Source: Gordonibacter sp. 28C
GTDB lineage: Bacteria > Actinomycetota > Coriobacteriia > Coriobacteriales > Eggerthellaceae
Length of the DNA stretch: 64,000 nt
Assembly (NCBI RefSeq): GCF_003339845.1
Contig: NZ_PPTR01000002.1
Span: forward strand, 1 to 64,000
Direction: 5' to 3'
Made by a program: the position numbers and the translations under genes. Within the stretch, counting starts at the first letter, position 1; every line of letters begins with the position of its first letter. Under the pieces are notes generated by a model. That model was not told the DNA's origin, made no database searches, and was given only the letters and a program-made list of their open reading frames with translations. Below are positions 16,072-26,018 of this stretch, in pieces.

Positions 16072-16440
16072 CTACTTCTCCGCCAGTGTGAACACCGTCT
16101 GGTACTCGTGGTCGGCCTTCTTGAGCATCTCGTCAAGCGGACCGAACTCCAGGCATTGGGCCTGGCAGTGCTGCACGCAGGTCGGGACCTTGCCCAGACC
16201 GCGGCGCTCCGCGCAGGTGTCGCACATCTTCGTGGGGGCGGCCAGGTACCCGAACTGCCAGGTGTCGCCCTCGATGGGCCAGTGGCCCATGTCGTGGATG
16301 AGGATTCCGCTCTGCCCCACGGGCATGCCGTGCTCCATCTGGCAGGCGATCTCGCAGGAGTGGCAGCCGGTGCACCAGTCGTAGTTGACCAGCAGTCCGA
16401 AGCTCGCTTCGACCGGGTTTATCATATCGGCAGTAGACAT
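16072..16440 (-). CDS. Cassette 3 ferredoxin-like electron-transfer subunit
   Basis: A 122-residue protein with CTGCHSCEIAC and CDTC-x11-C-x3-C plus QAQC, fitting two [4Fe-4S] clusters. It has about ten extra residues before the conserved GLLVNYDWC. The ATG at 16440 is preceded by AGGAGGTC, an unusually strong ribosome-binding site, and lies 16 bases after the catalytic stop. It should pass electrons to the cassette 3 enzyme. Confidence 0.9.
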   Translation of the reverse strand: MSTADMINPVEASFGLLVNYDWCTGCHSCEIACQMEHGMPVGQSGILIHDMGHWPIEGDTWQFGYLAAPTKMCDTCAERRGLGKVPTCVQHCQAQCLEFGPLDEMLKKADHEYQTVFTLAEK

Positions 16441-16456
16441 CTCGTTCGACCTCCTT

Positions 16457-18838
16457 CTATTTGTTCTTCGTCGCGGCGACGGCCTCGGCAACCCGGTCGG
16501 TCAGCGCCTGGCCGACGTAGTTGTCCCTCTGGAACGGGCCGTTGGTGTCGTCCTCCGGCGTGACCTTGTACAGCTTGACGAGCGTGGTCTTGTAGTTCGA
16601 CCCGAAGCCGGACTTGCCGGGAATGCCGGGCAGCAGGTTGTTGACGTTGAGGTCGTGGGAGTCGTAGAGCTTCTCCGGGTCGCCCTCGGGATGCCACCAC
16701 GCGTGGTCGCAGGCGATGACGCGCGGATCTTGGTACAGGTTCGTCACCTCGACCTTGGACTTGCAGCGGCCGTAGATGTTCTCGACCCACACCCAGTCGC
16801 CGTCCACCAGGCCGTACTTCTCGGCCGTCTCGGCGTTCAGGTACACGTTGCACTCCTTCTTCAGGTCGCGCATGCGCTGCACCTGGCGATGCTCGGAGTG
16901 GAACAGGCTCCAAGGACGGGCGCCGGTGGTCAGCACCAACGGGTACTCGTCGAGCAGCTCGGGCGTCGAACCCGGGCCGGGAACGGGCTCTTCGAAGTAC
17001 GGCAGCGGGTCCATGCCGGCGTTGTTGTAGAACGTCGACCACAGCTCGATGCGGCCCGTGGGCGTGTTGAAGCCCGGCTGCCCGTCGCCGCGCAAAAGGC
17101 CGGTCTCGTAGCGCCGATAGCTGAACGGCAGGTACACGGGGTGCTTCTCGCGCAGCTCCTTGAACGTGAACGGCGTCTGGGCCGTCAGCATGGCGCTGAA
17201 CATGTCGTCGACGTTGTCCCACGGCCACGCCTCGGGGTTGAAGCGCTTGCCCACCATGAGGTTGATCTCCATGTCGGACTTGCACTCGCCCACCTGGCAC
17301 ACCTTGTTGATGACCTCGCCACGCTGGCAGCCGTCGCCCACGCGGATGCCGTCGCGCTCGGTGAACGTTGCGGCCGGCAGCACGAGGTCGGACGTCGCCA
17401 TGATGGTGGGCGTCATGAACAGGTCGACGCTCACGTTGAAGTCGCAGTTCATCAGGCCGATGTACTGCTCGGTGGGGTCGGCGCCCATGCAGGACAGCAC
17501 GTTGTTCTGCTGCAGCCAGGTCGCGTGGATCTTGTAGGGCTTGCCGGTGGCCATGGCATGGCGCAGCTCGTCGGGCTGGGCGATCTGGAAGCCGAAGTTG
17601 AGCAGCGGGTACTTGTCTAAGCCGATGCGCTTCTTCCACGTTTCCTCCGGGCACAGCTCGCGGCCCCAGCCGCCGGCGTAGTTGAGGATCTCGGGCGGGG
17701 CGATGATGCCGCCGGGCACGTCCACGTTGCCGGTGATCTGGAAGCAGGCGGCGATGGCCTGGGAAGCGGGCAGCGCCTCCTTGGTCATGTCGACCGCCAC
17801 GCCCCACTGCATGGTGCAGGGCTTGCTCTCGGCCAGGATGTGGGCCGCAGCGCGGATCTTCTCCTCGGGAATCCAAGTGACTTCGGCGATGCGCTCGGGG
17901 GTGTACTCCTGCACGCGCTCGGCGAGCTCGTCGAAGCCGTACGTCCAGCGATCGACGAAGTCGTGGTCGTACAGGTCCTCGTTGATGATGATGTTCAGGA
18001 AGCCGAGCGCCAACGCGGCGTCGGTGCCGGGGCGGATGGCAAGGTGCAGCTTGGAGTGGGTCGACATCCACGTGACCTTCGGGTCGATGACCACCAGCTC
18101 CATGCCGCGCTTCATGAGGTCGATGACCCAGTGGCCGTAGAAGCCGTCCGAGTTGGCGCGCAGCGGGTAGTTGCCCCACACGAACATGGTCTCGGGAACC
18201 TGGTACTGGGGGTTGTCGTAGCGGTCGGCGAACTCCTGCGAGCAGTCGGCCACCCAGAACGACCCGGCCGTGGCCGCGAAGCCGGCCACGCGGGGCAGGT
18301 AGCACGCGCAGCCGGACAGGAACAGCACGTAGTTCGGGCTGCCGAACGACCAGCACAGGCGCGTGATGTAGGCGGCGATGTCGCGGCCCGTGCCCTGGCC
18401 GAACACCACGGCCTCGGCGCCGTACTTCTCCTTGATATCCATGAACTTGTCAACGACCAAGTCCACGGCCTCTTCCCAAGAGATGCGCTCCCACTTGTCC
18501 TTGCCGCGGTCCTTCGGATCGCGCTTCATGGGGTAGAGCAGACGGTCCTTGTGGTACACGACCTCGGGAACGTCCAAGCACCTCACGCACAAACGGCCGC
18601 CGTTGTACGGGTTCTCCGGGTCGCCCTCGCATTTGACCAGCTTGCCGTCCTTGTCGGTGTACAACAGAACGCCGCAACCGTCATGGCATCCCGGACCCGA
18701 CCATGCGCTGCCGCGCGTCACGGTCAGATCCCCCTCTTGGTACCTCCATGGTTTCTCGTGGTCGACGAACTGATAGTCGCCGACCAGCTGCGTGGACACG
18801 CCGCTGTTGTTGTACCCCTCTATGCCGTGATCTGCCAT
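16457..18838 (-). CDS. Cassette 3 catalytic subunit: molybdopterin oxidoreductase, catechol-dehydroxylase-like
   Basis: This 793-residue cytosolic enzyme has CHDGC and CVRC near the N terminus as possible [4Fe-4S] ligands and a candidate metal-binding Cys179 in SGCACYLPR. It is about 45 residues longer than the cassette 1 and 2 enzymes, with a longer N terminus and a C-terminal tail after KLYKVTPEDD. The ATG at 18838 is chosen for its GAGGAG at 8 bases; a GTG three codons earlier overlaps that site. A LuxR membrane regulator (19168-20784) lies upstream in the same direction but behind its own terminator, and is the probable regulator. Confidence 0.9.
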   Translation of the reverse strand: MADHGIEGYNNSGVSTQLVGDYQFVDHEKPWRYQEGDLTVTRGSAWSGPGCHDGCGVLLYTDKDGKLVKCEGDPENPYNGGRLCVRCLDVPEVVYHKDRLLYPMKRDPKDRGKDKWERISWEEAVDLVVDKFMDIKEKYGAEAVVFGQGTGRDIAAYITRLCWSFGSPNYVLFLSGCACYLPRVAGFAATAGSFWVADCSQEFADRYDNPQYQVPETMFVWGNYPLRANSDGFYGHWVIDLMKRGMELVVIDPKVTWMSTHSKLHLAIRPGTDAALALGFLNIIINEDLYDHDFVDRWTYGFDELAERVQEYTPERIAEVTWIPEEKIRAAAHILAESKPCTMQWGVAVDMTKEALPASQAIAACFQITGNVDVPGGIIAPPEILNYAGGWGRELCPEETWKKRIGLDKYPLLNFGFQIAQPDELRHAMATGKPYKIHATWLQQNNVLSCMGADPTEQYIGLMNCDFNVSVDLFMTPTIMATSDLVLPAATFTERDGIRVGDGCQRGEVINKVCQVGECKSDMEINLMVGKRFNPEAWPWDNVDDMFSAMLTAQTPFTFKELREKHPVYLPFSYRRYETGLLRGDGQPGFNTPTGRIELWSTFYNNAGMDPLPYFEEPVPGPGSTPELLDEYPLVLTTGARPWSLFHSEHRQVQRMRDLKKECNVYLNAETAEKYGLVDGDWVWVENIYGRCKSKVEVTNLYQDPRVIACDHAWWHPEGDPEKLYDSHDLNVNNLLPGIPGKSGFGSNYKTTLVKLYKVTPEDDTNGPFQRDNYVGQALTDRVAEAVAATKNK

Positions 18839-19053
18839 GTAAGTCACTCCTCTCGTACCTCGCCTTTGCCTTCCAAGCCGTTCGCTTCACCCGAACGCCT
18901 GGCTCGAAACGCCCTTTGCATTTCGCTGCGGCAAACGTAAACCCGCTGGGAAAATCCGAACATCGGCTCGAGGGTTGACTGGGCGATGAAAACGCGATGA
19001 CGCATATCAGCCCGACCGGCTGATGTTTTGACCTGGCAATATACAAAAGAATG
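18839..19053 (-). promoter_or_regulatory. Upstream control region of cassette 3
   Basis: No gene is present. A 7-bp dyad ATCAGCC/GGCTGAT (19006-19024) with a 5-base spacer lies about 170 bases before the start and could be an operator for the adjacent LuxR protein. I see no convincing -35/-10 pair on the minus strand. Confidence 0.35.
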
Positions 19054-19093
19054 CAAAAAAACCGATTGCCAGAGCACTTCGAGCAATCGGTTT
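19054..19093 (-). terminator. Intrinsic terminator of the cassette 3 LuxR gene
   Basis: AAACCGATTGC (19059-19069) pairs with GCAATCGGTTT (19083-19093) around a 13-base loop. On the minus strand the stem is followed by a U-run (19055-19060). It lies 74 bases past the LuxR stop and insulates it from cassette 3. Confidence 0.8.
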
Positions 19094-19167
19094 CACGACG
19101 GCGAAACCTGTCGACTATTCGGCCAAGGGCCGCTTCGATGGAGCGAGAGGTCCAAACGATCCGGCAA

Positions 19168-20784
19168 TCACCCCTTGGACTCTTGGGAAGCCCCCTTCTT
19201 GAGATCCTCCGCCCTTTGCTCGACCATGCTGATGAGTTCTTGCTGGGAATGGATGTCCATCTTGTTGTAGATATGGTATACGTGGCTTTTCACCGTGTGC
19301 GCCGATATGTAGAGGGCGCTGCAGATGTAAGCCGAGTCGCGGCCCTTCGCGCAGAGCGCGAACACCTCTCGCTCGCGCGACGAAAGGCCGAACGCGTCGC
19401 ACAAATCCTCGCAGCTGCGCCGCCACACCCCGACGGAATCGACGGCGGCCGCGTCCTTGCCCGCCTTTCCCGATCCCCACTGCCCCCAGTACGAGCAAAC
19501 CATGACGAGCACCGTCAGCACCACTATCAGCACGAGCGGCAGCGCCTGCGCGACGAGTTGGTTCTCAAGCAGGCTGGTTGCGGCGAGCGAGGCGGCGGCG
19601 AGCGCCCATCCGGCAAAAACGCCGAACGCGTTGCCGAAGCGCCCCAAAACGAAGTATCGCGTGAACGAGACGTCCTGAGCCGAAATGGTCGAGAGCAAGT
19701 GAGACAACCCCAGCATGTCGTAACTGGTGAACCCCAGCATAAGCAGCACGCAGCTCGCGTATCGCACCTCGGCTGGAAGCACGTTCGCCAAGGCGAAGGG
19801 GGCAAGGCCCACAACCGCAACGCCCAGCAGGATCAGCTGCATCAAATCGACCTTGACGCGACGATGAAACCACATGCCGTAGAACATCACCACGATGCCC
19901 GCCAGGAAAACGCCGAACCATACGTACATCGAAGACATGTCGCCGCTGCTCGAGTACAAACCCGTCAGCAACGCGAACGAGAAGGCCATGCTGTAGAAGA
20001 ACATCTGAACCAGCGACACGAAGAACGACCGACGCGACGGAGAATCGCCCTCGAACACGCGGCTCTTCGATTCCGGCGCATCGATGTCGTCGAGCTCGTC
20101 GGTCGCACTCGGAACGCGCTTCCTCACTTGGACGAACGAGAACGACGCCACCGGTAGCAGCGCCATCGTCACCGCTGCCCCAACCGACGATATCGGCATC
20201 TGCGAAGCGAACACCGCCACCAGGCAGCTGACGAACAACATGACGAACATGACGACGGACGTGTTCTCTTGCCCCTCCCTGAACATCAGATGCGACACGC
20301 GAACCAAGATGAAGGCGGCGCCGAAGCCGGCAAGGAACCAAAGAACCAGCAGCAGCGCCAAGGGCAGCGGTCCCGCAAGCGCGTTGACGAGCGCGCCGAG
20401 GCCGGCAAGCGGTGTCAGCACGAACGGCAGCATCCGGCTGAAAACGCGGTCGAACAGCGAGCGCCTGCCCGCGCGAACGACGACGAACCATATGAAAAAC
20501 GCCGTTGCGGAGCCGAGAAACGCCGCCCCTTTCGCATAAAGGGACTCCCAACCCGAACCCAGCAGCAGCGGGCTCCAATACAGAAGGAAAATCCATGCCC
20601 AGTACAACGCCGACGACATGACTATCCGCAGAGTCTGCGGTTTGATGGCTGAAGCCACGCTCTCCCCCTCGCTTTTCATCCCCAACGTCGTCGCGATTGC
20701 CGCACCCCCGGCATTGAATGCCGCGCGCAATTCGCAACCGATCAACCGCTCGCGCTCGTGCGATCGCGCCTCGTTCGTTTGCAT
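19168..20784 (-). CDS. LuxR-type regulator with polytopic membrane sensor domain
   Basis: A 538-residue one-component regulator with about twelve hydrophobic helices between residues 50 and 425 and a C-terminal LuxR HTH (FGLSSREREVFALCAKGRDS, then SAHTVKSHVYHIYNKMDI). It resembles the regulator at 5497-6927 in layout. The start is uncertain: the first ATG has AGGGG four bases away, while an ATG at 20679 (MKSEGES) would give a 503-residue protein with less N-terminal extension. Location directly upstream of cassette 3 makes that cassette the likely target; the inducer is unknown. Confidence 0.87.
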   Translation of the reverse strand: MQTNEARSHERERLIGCELRAAFNAGGAAIATTLGMKSEGESVASAIKPQTLRIVMSSALYWAWIFLLYWSPLLLGSGWESLYAKGAAFLGSATAFFIWFVVVRAGRRSLFDRVFSRMLPFVLTPLAGLGALVNALAGPLPLALLLVLWFLAGFGAAFILVRVSHLMFREGQENTSVVMFVMLFVSCLVAVFASQMPISSVGAAVTMALLPVASFSFVQVRKRVPSATDELDDIDAPESKSRVFEGDSPSRRSFFVSLVQMFFYSMAFSFALLTGLYSSSGDMSSMYVWFGVFLAGIVVMFYGMWFHRRVKVDLMQLILLGVAVVGLAPFALANVLPAEVRYASCVLLMLGFTSYDMLGLSHLLSTISAQDVSFTRYFVLGRFGNAFGVFAGWALAAASLAATSLLENQLVAQALPLVLIVVLTVLVMVCSYWGQWGSGKAGKDAAAVDSVGVWRRSCEDLCDAFGLSSREREVFALCAKGRDSAYICSALYISAHTVKSHVYHIYNKMDIHSQQELISMVEQRAEDLKKGASQESKG

Positions 20785-20861
20785 GGGCCCCTGAGCGCCC
20801 GATGAATCCTTTTGCCTCTGACCTTACCACACTGCCGCAGTGGGGAAAAGCAACGCTTATG

Positions 20862-20899
20862 AAAACGAAAAGCCTTCCGCAAGGAAGGCTTTTCGTTTT
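20862..20899 (-). terminator. Terminator of the ribosomal/secY operon
   Basis: A perfect 17-bp stem (AAAACGAAAAGCCTTCC, 20862-20878, against 20883-20899) closed by a GCAA tetraloop has a U-rich end in both directions. It lies 27 bases past the secY stop and marks the end of the operon before the redox island. Confidence 0.9.
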
Positions 20900-20926
20900 A
20901 TCGATCGATCGTACAGCACTCGAAAC

Positions 20927-22207
20927 CTACTTGAAGAACCCGTCGTAATTGTGCATCTTCAGTTGGCTCTCCACCTTGCTCATGGTGTCGAGGGCCACGC
21001 CGATCATGATGAGGATCGAAGTGCCGCCAAACGCCTGGATGAGCGTGTTGCCGGTGAAGAAGAAGACGATGGACGGGATGACCGCGATGGCGGCGATGAA
21101 GATGCCGCCGGGCAGCGTCACGCGATGCAGCACGTTCTTGATGTAGGTGACCGTGGCCGTGCCCGGGCGCACGCCGGGGATGAAGCCGCCCTGCTTGCGC
21201 AGGTTGTCGGCCGTCTCCTCCGGATTGAACACCATGGAGGTGTAGAAGTACGCGAAGAACACGATCAGCAGCACCGTGAGGATCCAGTTGATCCAGCCCG
21301 TGGACATGGCGTTGGCCACGTTCGTGAGCCAATCGATGTTGAACAGGGCCGCGATCTGCGCCGGGAAGTATATCAGGCAGCTGGCGAAGATGATGGGGAT
21401 GACGCCTGCGGCGTTCACCTTCAACGGGATGTAGGTGGACTGGCCGCCCATCATCTTGCGACCCTGAACCCGCTTCGCGTAGTTCACGGGAATGCGGCGC
21501 TGCGCGCGCTCCACGAAGATGATCGCGGGAATGCACGCGACGACCACGATGACGATGAGCGCCGTGATGGCGATGCCCATGCCGAGGTCGGCCGTCAGGT
21601 TCACCGACGAGAAGATGGCGCTCGGCACGCGCGACACGATGCTCACGAAGATGATGAGCGACATGCCGTTGCCGATGCCGCGCTGCGTGATGAGCTCGCC
21701 CATCCACATGATGAACGCAGTGCCCGCCACGAGCGTGAACACAACGATGACGTCCGTCAAGAGCTCGGGGACGGCCGTGCTGAACACGACGCCGTAGGCC
21801 GGCGACTTGAACAGGAACAGGTAGCCCACCGCGTTGATGAGGCCCAAGCCCAGCGTGAGGTAACGCGTCACCTGCGTGATCTTCTTGCGGCCCGCGTCGC
21901 CCTCCTTCGCCCAGCGGCCCACGGCGGGGATGACGCCCTGCATGAGCTGCATGATGATGGAGGCCGTGATGTAAGGCATGATGCCCAGCGAGAACACGGA
22001 GAAGTTCGACAGCGCGCCGCCCGTGAACAGGTCGAGCATCGTCATGGACACGCCCGAGTCCTGGAACGAATTCGCGAACTCGTTGAACGGGATGCCGGGC
22101 ACCGGCACGTACGCGCCGAAGCGGTACAGCGCGAGAATAGCTAGCGTGAAGAGGATCTTCTTACGCAGCTCCGGTACCTTGAACGCATCGATGATCGAGC
22201 TTAGCAA
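20927..22207 (-). CDS. secY: Protein translocase subunit SecY
   Basis: SecY forms the channel of the Sec translocon in the cytoplasmic membrane. The 426-residue protein has ten hydrophobic helices, the plug-region start VPGIPFNEF, the conserved [15 protein letters not shown], and the cytoplasmic loop [16 protein letters not shown]. Its start overlaps the rplO stop by 7 bases. It is the last gene of the spc-type operon; the usual followers adk, map and infA are absent, and a perfect terminator comes next. Confidence 0.97.
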   Translation of the reverse strand: MLSSIIDAFKVPELRKKILFTLAILALYRFGAYVPVPGIPFNEFANSFQDSGVSMTMLDLFTGGALSNFSVFSLGIMPYITASIIMQLMQGVIPAVGRWAKEGDAGRKKITQVTRYLTLGLGLINAVGYLFLFKSPAYGVVFSTAVPELLTDVIVVFTLVAGTAFIMWMGELITQRGIGNGMSLIIFVSIVSRVPSAIFSSVNLTADLGMGIAITALIVIVVVACIPAIIFVERAQRRIPVNYAKRVQGRKMMGGQSTYIPLKVNAAGVIPIIFASCLIYFPAQIAALFNIDWLTNVANAMSTGWINWILTVLLIVFFAYFYTSMVFNPEETADNLRKQGGFIPGVRPGTATVTYIKNVLHRVTLPGGIFIAAIAVIPSIVFFFTGNTLIQAFGGTSILIMIGVALDTMSKVESQLKMHNYDGFFK

Positions 22208-22650
22208 GGCTCTTCGACCTTTCCTCCAGCTGCTTCGATCTTGGTTTTGGCCGAAGCAGAAACCTTGTCGACCTTGACCGTGAGCGCCTTGGTCAGGTCG
22301 CCGTCGCCGAGCACCTTAACGAGCGCGTCGGCGTGCTTGATGATGCCCTTGGCCTTGAGGCTCTCGCCATCGACCACGTCGCCGGCCTCGAACTTCTCGT
22401 CGAGACGGCTCACATTGACGGGCAGGTACTCCACATGGTTGATGTTCTTGAAGCCGGGGAGCTTCGGCAGACGACGCGCAAGCGGGGTCTGGCCGCCCTC
22501 GAAGCCGGCGCCCTTGCCGCCGCCAGCGCGGGACTTCTGGCCGTTCATGCCGCGGCCGGACGTCTTGCCCGTGCCCGCGCCGTTGCCGCGTCCCACGCGC
22601 TTGCGGGAATGCGTCGAACCCTCGGCCGGCTTGAGATCCTTCAATTCCAT
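22201..22650 (-). CDS. rplO: 50S ribosomal protein L15
   Basis: The 149-residue protein begins [20 protein letters not shown], the L15 signature, and has the glycine-rich [20 protein letters not shown] segment. AAGGAGTC lies before the ATG at 22650; eight in-frame codons upstream are not used. It overlaps secY. An atypical 185-base structured gap separates it from rpmD. Confidence 0.97.
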   Translation of the reverse strand: MELKDLKPAEGSTHSRKRVGRGNGAGTGKTSGRGMNGQKSRAGGGKGAGFEGGQTPLARRLPKLPGFKNINHVEYLPVNVSRLDEKFEAGDVVDGESLKAKGIIKHADALVKVLGDGDLTKALTVKVDKVSASAKTKIEAAGGKVEEPC

Positions 22651-22835
22651 GGTGTGACTCCTTCTCAGTCGCAAACGGGCCCTCGGCCCGCGCTGGCAGC
22701 TCGCCGCCAGCTAACTTCCTTAGGCGCCCCGCCTCTACGCGGCGGAAACGCGATCACGCCGCATAGGCGGCGATGATTCTCAGTCGAGTATGATAACACG
22801 CGCCGCCCGAAGGCGGCGCATATATCTTGACTATT
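22651..22835 (-). promoter_or_regulatory. Structured intercistronic region rpmD-rplO
   Basis: Four perfect short stems lie here: 22676-22690 (CGGGCC), 22692-22711 (GCTGGC), 22757-22772 (CGCCGC) and 22800-22819 (GCGCCGCC, with a UUCG loop on the minus strand). The decamer CGACTGAGAA occurs twice on the minus strand, once next to the rplO ribosome-binding site. These genes usually abut, so a leader or autoregulatory RNA is possible. Confidence 0.45.
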
Positions 22836-23027
22836 TTACAGCTCTTCGACTTGCACGAGATGCTTGACCTTGAAGATCATGCCCCGCACACAGTCGTTGT
22901 CCACCTGGTCGACCGAACGGCCGATCTTGCCCAGGCCGAGCGCGCGCAGCGTCTGGCCCTGGTCGGCCTTGCAGCCGACGGAGCTCTTCACCTGGGTAAC
23001 GCGCAGCGTCTTCTTCGCGTCTGCCAT
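22836..23027 (-). CDS. rpmD: 50S ribosomal protein L30
   Basis: A 63-residue protein with the L30 core LRVTQVKSSVGCKADQGQTL and a conserved RSVDQVDND segment. The ATG overlaps the rpsE stop by one base, typical of coupled ribosomal genes. Confidence 0.95.
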   Translation of the reverse strand: MADAKKTLRVTQVKSSVGCKADQGQTLRALGLGKIGRSVDQVDNDCVRGMIFKVKHLVQVEEL

Positions 23028-23554
23028 TACTCCTTCTCCTTCCAGCCGTAGATCTGCGCGACGGACATGTCGCGGCGCGCAGCCACCTGCTCGGGGCTTT
23101 CCATGTTCTTGAGCCCCTCGGCGGCGGCCTTCACGATGTTCATGGCGTTGTTCGTGCCAAGCGATTTCGTGAGCACGTCGGTCACGCCGGCGAGCTCCAT
23201 GATGGCGCGCACCGGGCCGCCGGCGATAACGCCGGTACCGGGCGTGGCCGGCTTGATGAGCACGCGGCCGGCGCCGAAGATGCCCATGATCTCATGCGGC
23301 AGCGTCTTCTCGGGCGTCAGCGGCACGGTGAACATGTTCTTCTTCGCGTCCTCGGTGCCCTTCTTGATGGCGATGGGCACCTCCTGGGACTTGCCCATGC
23401 CCACGCCGACGCGGCCGTTGCCGTCGCCGACGACCACGAGCGCGGTGAGCGCGAAGCGGCGGCCGCCCTTGACGACCTTGGACACGCGGTTGATGTAGAC
23501 GACGCGCTCCTGGAGCTCGGGAACCCCGGCGTCGTTTTGCTGTTTACGAGCCAT
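23027..23554 (-). CDS. rpsE: 30S ribosomal protein S5
   Basis: A 175-residue protein with the S5 signatures [17 protein letters not shown] and [18 protein letters not shown] and the C-terminal [16 protein letters not shown]. Order rplR-rpsE-rpmD is the usual spc order. No sign of antibiotic-resistance-type changes can be judged from sequence alone. Confidence 0.97.
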   Translation of the reverse strand: MARKQQNDAGVPELQERVVYINRVSKVVKGGRRFALTALVVVGDGNGRVGVGMGKSQEVPIAIKKGTEDAKKNMFTVPLTPEKTLPHEIMGIFGAGRVLIKPATPGTGVIAGGPVRAIMELAGVTDVLTKSLGTNNAMNIVKAAAEGLKNMESPEQVAARRDMSVAQIYGWKEKE

Positions 23555-23569
23555 AAGCTATAACCCCTT

Positions 23570-23938
23570 CTAGAATTTCAGGCCGGCTTCGCGAGCCGCA
23601 TCGGCCAGAGCCTGCACGCGCCCGTGATACAGATGACCGCCACGGTCGAACACGACCTCCGTGACGCCGTTTTCCTGCGCCTTCTTGCCCACGATCTCGC
23701 CGAGGGCGGCAGCGCCCTCGACCGTCGCGCCCTTCTTGCCCGTGGCCTTGAAGTCGGCGCCGAGCGTGGACACGCCGCAGATGGTCTTGCGGGCGACGTC
23801 GTCGACGAGCTGAACGTACATGTTGCTGTTGCTGCGCGTAACGCACAGGCGCGGGCGAGCCGCCGTGCCGGACACCTTGCCGCGCACGCGACGGTGGCGA
23901 CGAGCCAACCCGGCTTGTTTTTTCTGAAGCTTGTTCAT
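23570..23938 (-). CDS. rplR: 50S ribosomal protein L18
   Basis: A 122-residue protein with the L18 core [20 protein letters not shown] and C-terminal [20 protein letters not shown]. It binds 5S rRNA in the central protuberance. Fifteen bases separate it from rpsE. Confidence 0.97.
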   Translation of the reverse strand: MNKLQKKQAGLARRHRRVRGKVSGTAARPRLCVTRSNSNMYVQLVDDVARKTICGVSTLGADFKATGKKGATVEGAAALGEIVGKKAQENGVTEVVFDRGGHLYHGRVQALADAAREAGLKF

Positions 23939-23978
23939 GATTATCCCTTCGATCTCAAACCGTGTAGAGGCTCATACG

Positions 23979-24521
23979 TTAGTCGCTCTTGGCGGCCTTA
24001 CCCAGCTTGCGGCGGACGTGCTCGCCCTCGTAGCGGATGCCCTTGCCCTTGTAGGGTTCCGGCTTGCGCCACTTGCGGATGTTCGCCGCCACCTGGCCGA
24101 CCTGCTCTTTGCTGGGGCCGGAAACGATGATCTCGGTTTGGCTCGGGACCTCGAACGTAATGTTCTCCGGTGCCTGCACGAGCACGGGGTGCGAGAAGCC
24201 GAGCTGCATCTCCAGGTCCTTGCCCTTGAGCGCGGCACGGTAGCCGACGCCCACGAGCTGGAGCTTCTTGGAGAAGCCGTTCGAAGTGCCCTCGACCATG
24301 TTCGCGATGAGCGTGCGGACGAGGCCGTGATAAGCCTTGGCCTCGCGGCTGTCGTCCGGGCGCTCGACGATGACGTCGTCGCCCTCGCGCTTGATGATCA
24401 TGATCTCGGGGAAGCTGCGGGTGAGCTCGCCCTTCGGGCCCTTGACCGTCACGGTGTTGCCGTCGATGGTCACATCGACGCCGGCAGGAACGGTGATGGG
24501 CTGTTTGCCGATACGAGACAT
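23979..24521 (-). CDS. rplF: 50S ribosomal protein L6
   Basis: A 180-residue protein starting [17 protein letters not shown], with the C-terminal L6 signature [20 protein letters not shown]. Normal length; preceded by AAAGGGAGG. Confidence 0.97.
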   Translation of the reverse strand: MSRIGKQPITVPAGVDVTIDGNTVTVKGPKGELTRSFPEIMIIKREGDDVIVERPDDSREAKAYHGLVRTLIANMVEGTSNGFSKKLQLVGVGYRAALKGKDLEMQLGFSHPVLVQAPENITFEVPSQTEIIVSGPSKEQVGQVAANIRKWRKPEPYKGKGIRYEGEHVRRKLGKAAKSD

Positions 24522-24540
24522 ATCTACCTACCTCCCTTTC

Positions 24541-24939
24541 CTACCACACGTACGCGATGACCTCGCCGCCAACGCCCTTTTTGCGGGCGTCGCGGTCGGT
24601 CATCACGCCGAGGCTCGTCGAAATGATTGCGGTGCCCAAGCCACCGAGCACGCGGGGCAGCTCGTCCTTGCCGGCGTAGATACGCAGGCCGGGCTTCGAG
24701 ATGCGCTTGATGCCGCGGATGGTCTTGGCCTTCTTGTCGCCGTACTTCAGCACGATCTCGAGCGTCGCGCGGGGCTCGCCCTCGACGACGTCGTAGCGCT
24801 GGATGTAGCCCTCTTCCTGCATGATGCGGGCTATCTCGACAAGCTTCTTGCTCGACGGCATGGAAACCGTCGGCTTGCCGGCAGAATGAGCGTTACGCAC
24901 GCGCGTAAGCATGTCTGCGATGGGGTCGGTCATGGTCAT
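24541..24939 (-). CDS. rpsH: 30S ribosomal protein S8
   Basis: A 132-residue protein starting [17 protein letters not shown] and ending with the S8 signature region [20 protein letters not shown]. The ATG at 24939 has AAAGGAGA upstream; an earlier frame extension of 28 codons is Arg-rich and not S8-like. In other bacteria S8 represses this operon by binding its mRNA; a candidate site is noted at 25857-26018. Confidence 0.96.
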   Translation of the reverse strand: MTMTDPIADMLTRVRNAHSAGKPTVSMPSSKKLVEIARIMQEEGYIQRYDVVEGEPRATLEIVLKYGDKKAKTIRGIKRISKPGLRIYAGKDELPRVLGGLGTAIISTSLGVMTDRDARKKGVGGEVIAYVW

Positions 24940-25050
24940 GGTTCTGTTCTCCTTTGGTCCGTGATGAGCCGCACGCACGGTTCGTCGGCGCCCATAACGC
25001 CTCCGCCTGATACGCGGGCACACCCTTGAACGTGACTTGAGTCTGGCGGC

Positions 25051-25236
25051 TTACCACGAAGACTTGGTCACGCCGGGCAGTTCGCCTTTGTTGGCCAGTT
25101 CGCGCAGGCACACGCGGCACAGGCCGAACTTGCGGTAGTAAGCGCGGGGGCGTCCGCAACGCGTGCAGCGGTTGTGCTGGCGCGTCGAGAACTTGGGCTC
25201 GCGCTTCGCCTTGGCGATCATCGATTTCTTAGCCAT
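25051..25236 (-). CDS. rpsN: 30S ribosomal protein S14 type Z
   Basis: A 61-residue, zinc-binding form with CTRC and CRVC pairs and the ending [11 protein letters not shown]. The short C+ type is usual in Actinobacteria and Firmicutes. Confidence 0.97.
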   Translation of the reverse strand: MAKKSMIAKAKREPKFSTRQHNRCTRCGRPRAYYRKFGLCRVCLRELANKGELPGVTKSSW

Positions 25237-25307
25237 GCAATTCCTTCTTTCCTATCCTCGACCCGCGCGCGAGCGCGGGTGCAAGTGCAATCCTGGCGGT
25301 CGAGCGG

Positions 25308-25856
25308 TTACTTGTCCTTGAAGGGGAAGCCCAAGGCGCTCAGCAGCGCGAAGGCGTCCTCGTTGTTGTCCGCGGTCGTGACGACCGTGATGTCCATGCC
25401 GCGCGTGCGGTCGATCTTGTCGTAGTCGATCTCCGGGAAGATCAGCTGCTCGGTGACGCCCATGGTGTAGTTGCCGCGGCCGTCGAAGCTCTTCGGCGAG
25501 ATGCCGCGGAAGTCGCGCACGCGGGGCAGCGCCGTGGCCAGCAGGCGGTCCAGGAACTCCCACATGCGGTCGCCGCGCAGCGTGACCTTGCAGCCGATGG
25601 CCTGGCCCTCGCGCAGGTGGAAGCCGGCGATGGACTTCTTGGCGCGCGTGATGCAGGGCTGCTGGCCCGTGATGACGCGCAGATCGGCTATGGCGGCGTC
25701 GAGCAGCTTCGAGTCGGAGGCGGCAGCGCCCACGCCCATGTTCACGACGATCTTCTCGAGGCGCGGGACCTCGTTGATGTTCTTGATGCCGAGTTCCTGC
25801 TCGAGCTTCGGCACGATCTCGGTTTTGTACTGTTCCTTCAAGCGAGGAGCGGTCAT
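25308..25856 (-). CDS. rplE: 50S ribosomal protein L5
   Basis: A 182-residue protein starting [18 protein letters not shown], with the L5 core [20 protein letters not shown] and the ending [20 protein letters not shown]. The start is set by homology and AAAGGAACC; the 28 in-frame codons before it fall in the structured gap after rplX. Confidence 0.97.
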   Translation of the reverse strand: MTAPRLKEQYKTEIVPKLEQELGIKNINEVPRLEKIVVNMGVGAAASDSKLLDAAIADLRVITGQQPCITRAKKSIAGFHLREGQAIGCKVTLRGDRMWEFLDRLLATALPRVRDFRGISPKSFDGRGNYTMGVTEQLIFPEIDYDKIDRTRGMDITVVTTADNNEDAFALLSALGFPFKDK

Positions 25857-26018
25857 TTCGGTTCCTTTCGATGAATTAAACGCAGGATTTCCGACCCTGC
25901 GTCCCTCGCCGCCGAAGCGGCAGGGGTCATTGTACTTCATCCGACGCCATAGGTTGCTGAAAAGTCAGCAGGAACGGCTACGGCGTCGGCCCGTTCCGTC
26001 GATCGGAGATCGGCGGAA
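25857..26018 (-). promoter_or_regulatory. Structured intercistronic region rplX-rplE (candidate S8 site)
   Basis: This 162-base gap can fold on the minus strand into a stem of GACGCC-a-TAG with CTA-c-GGCGTC (25943-25987), enclosing a TGCTGA/TCAGCA hairpin (25955-25970). A second stem, ACGCAGG/CCTGCGT, is at 25880-25902 near the rplE start. In Escherichia coli, S8 represses the spc operon by binding at the same junction. Confidence 0.45.
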
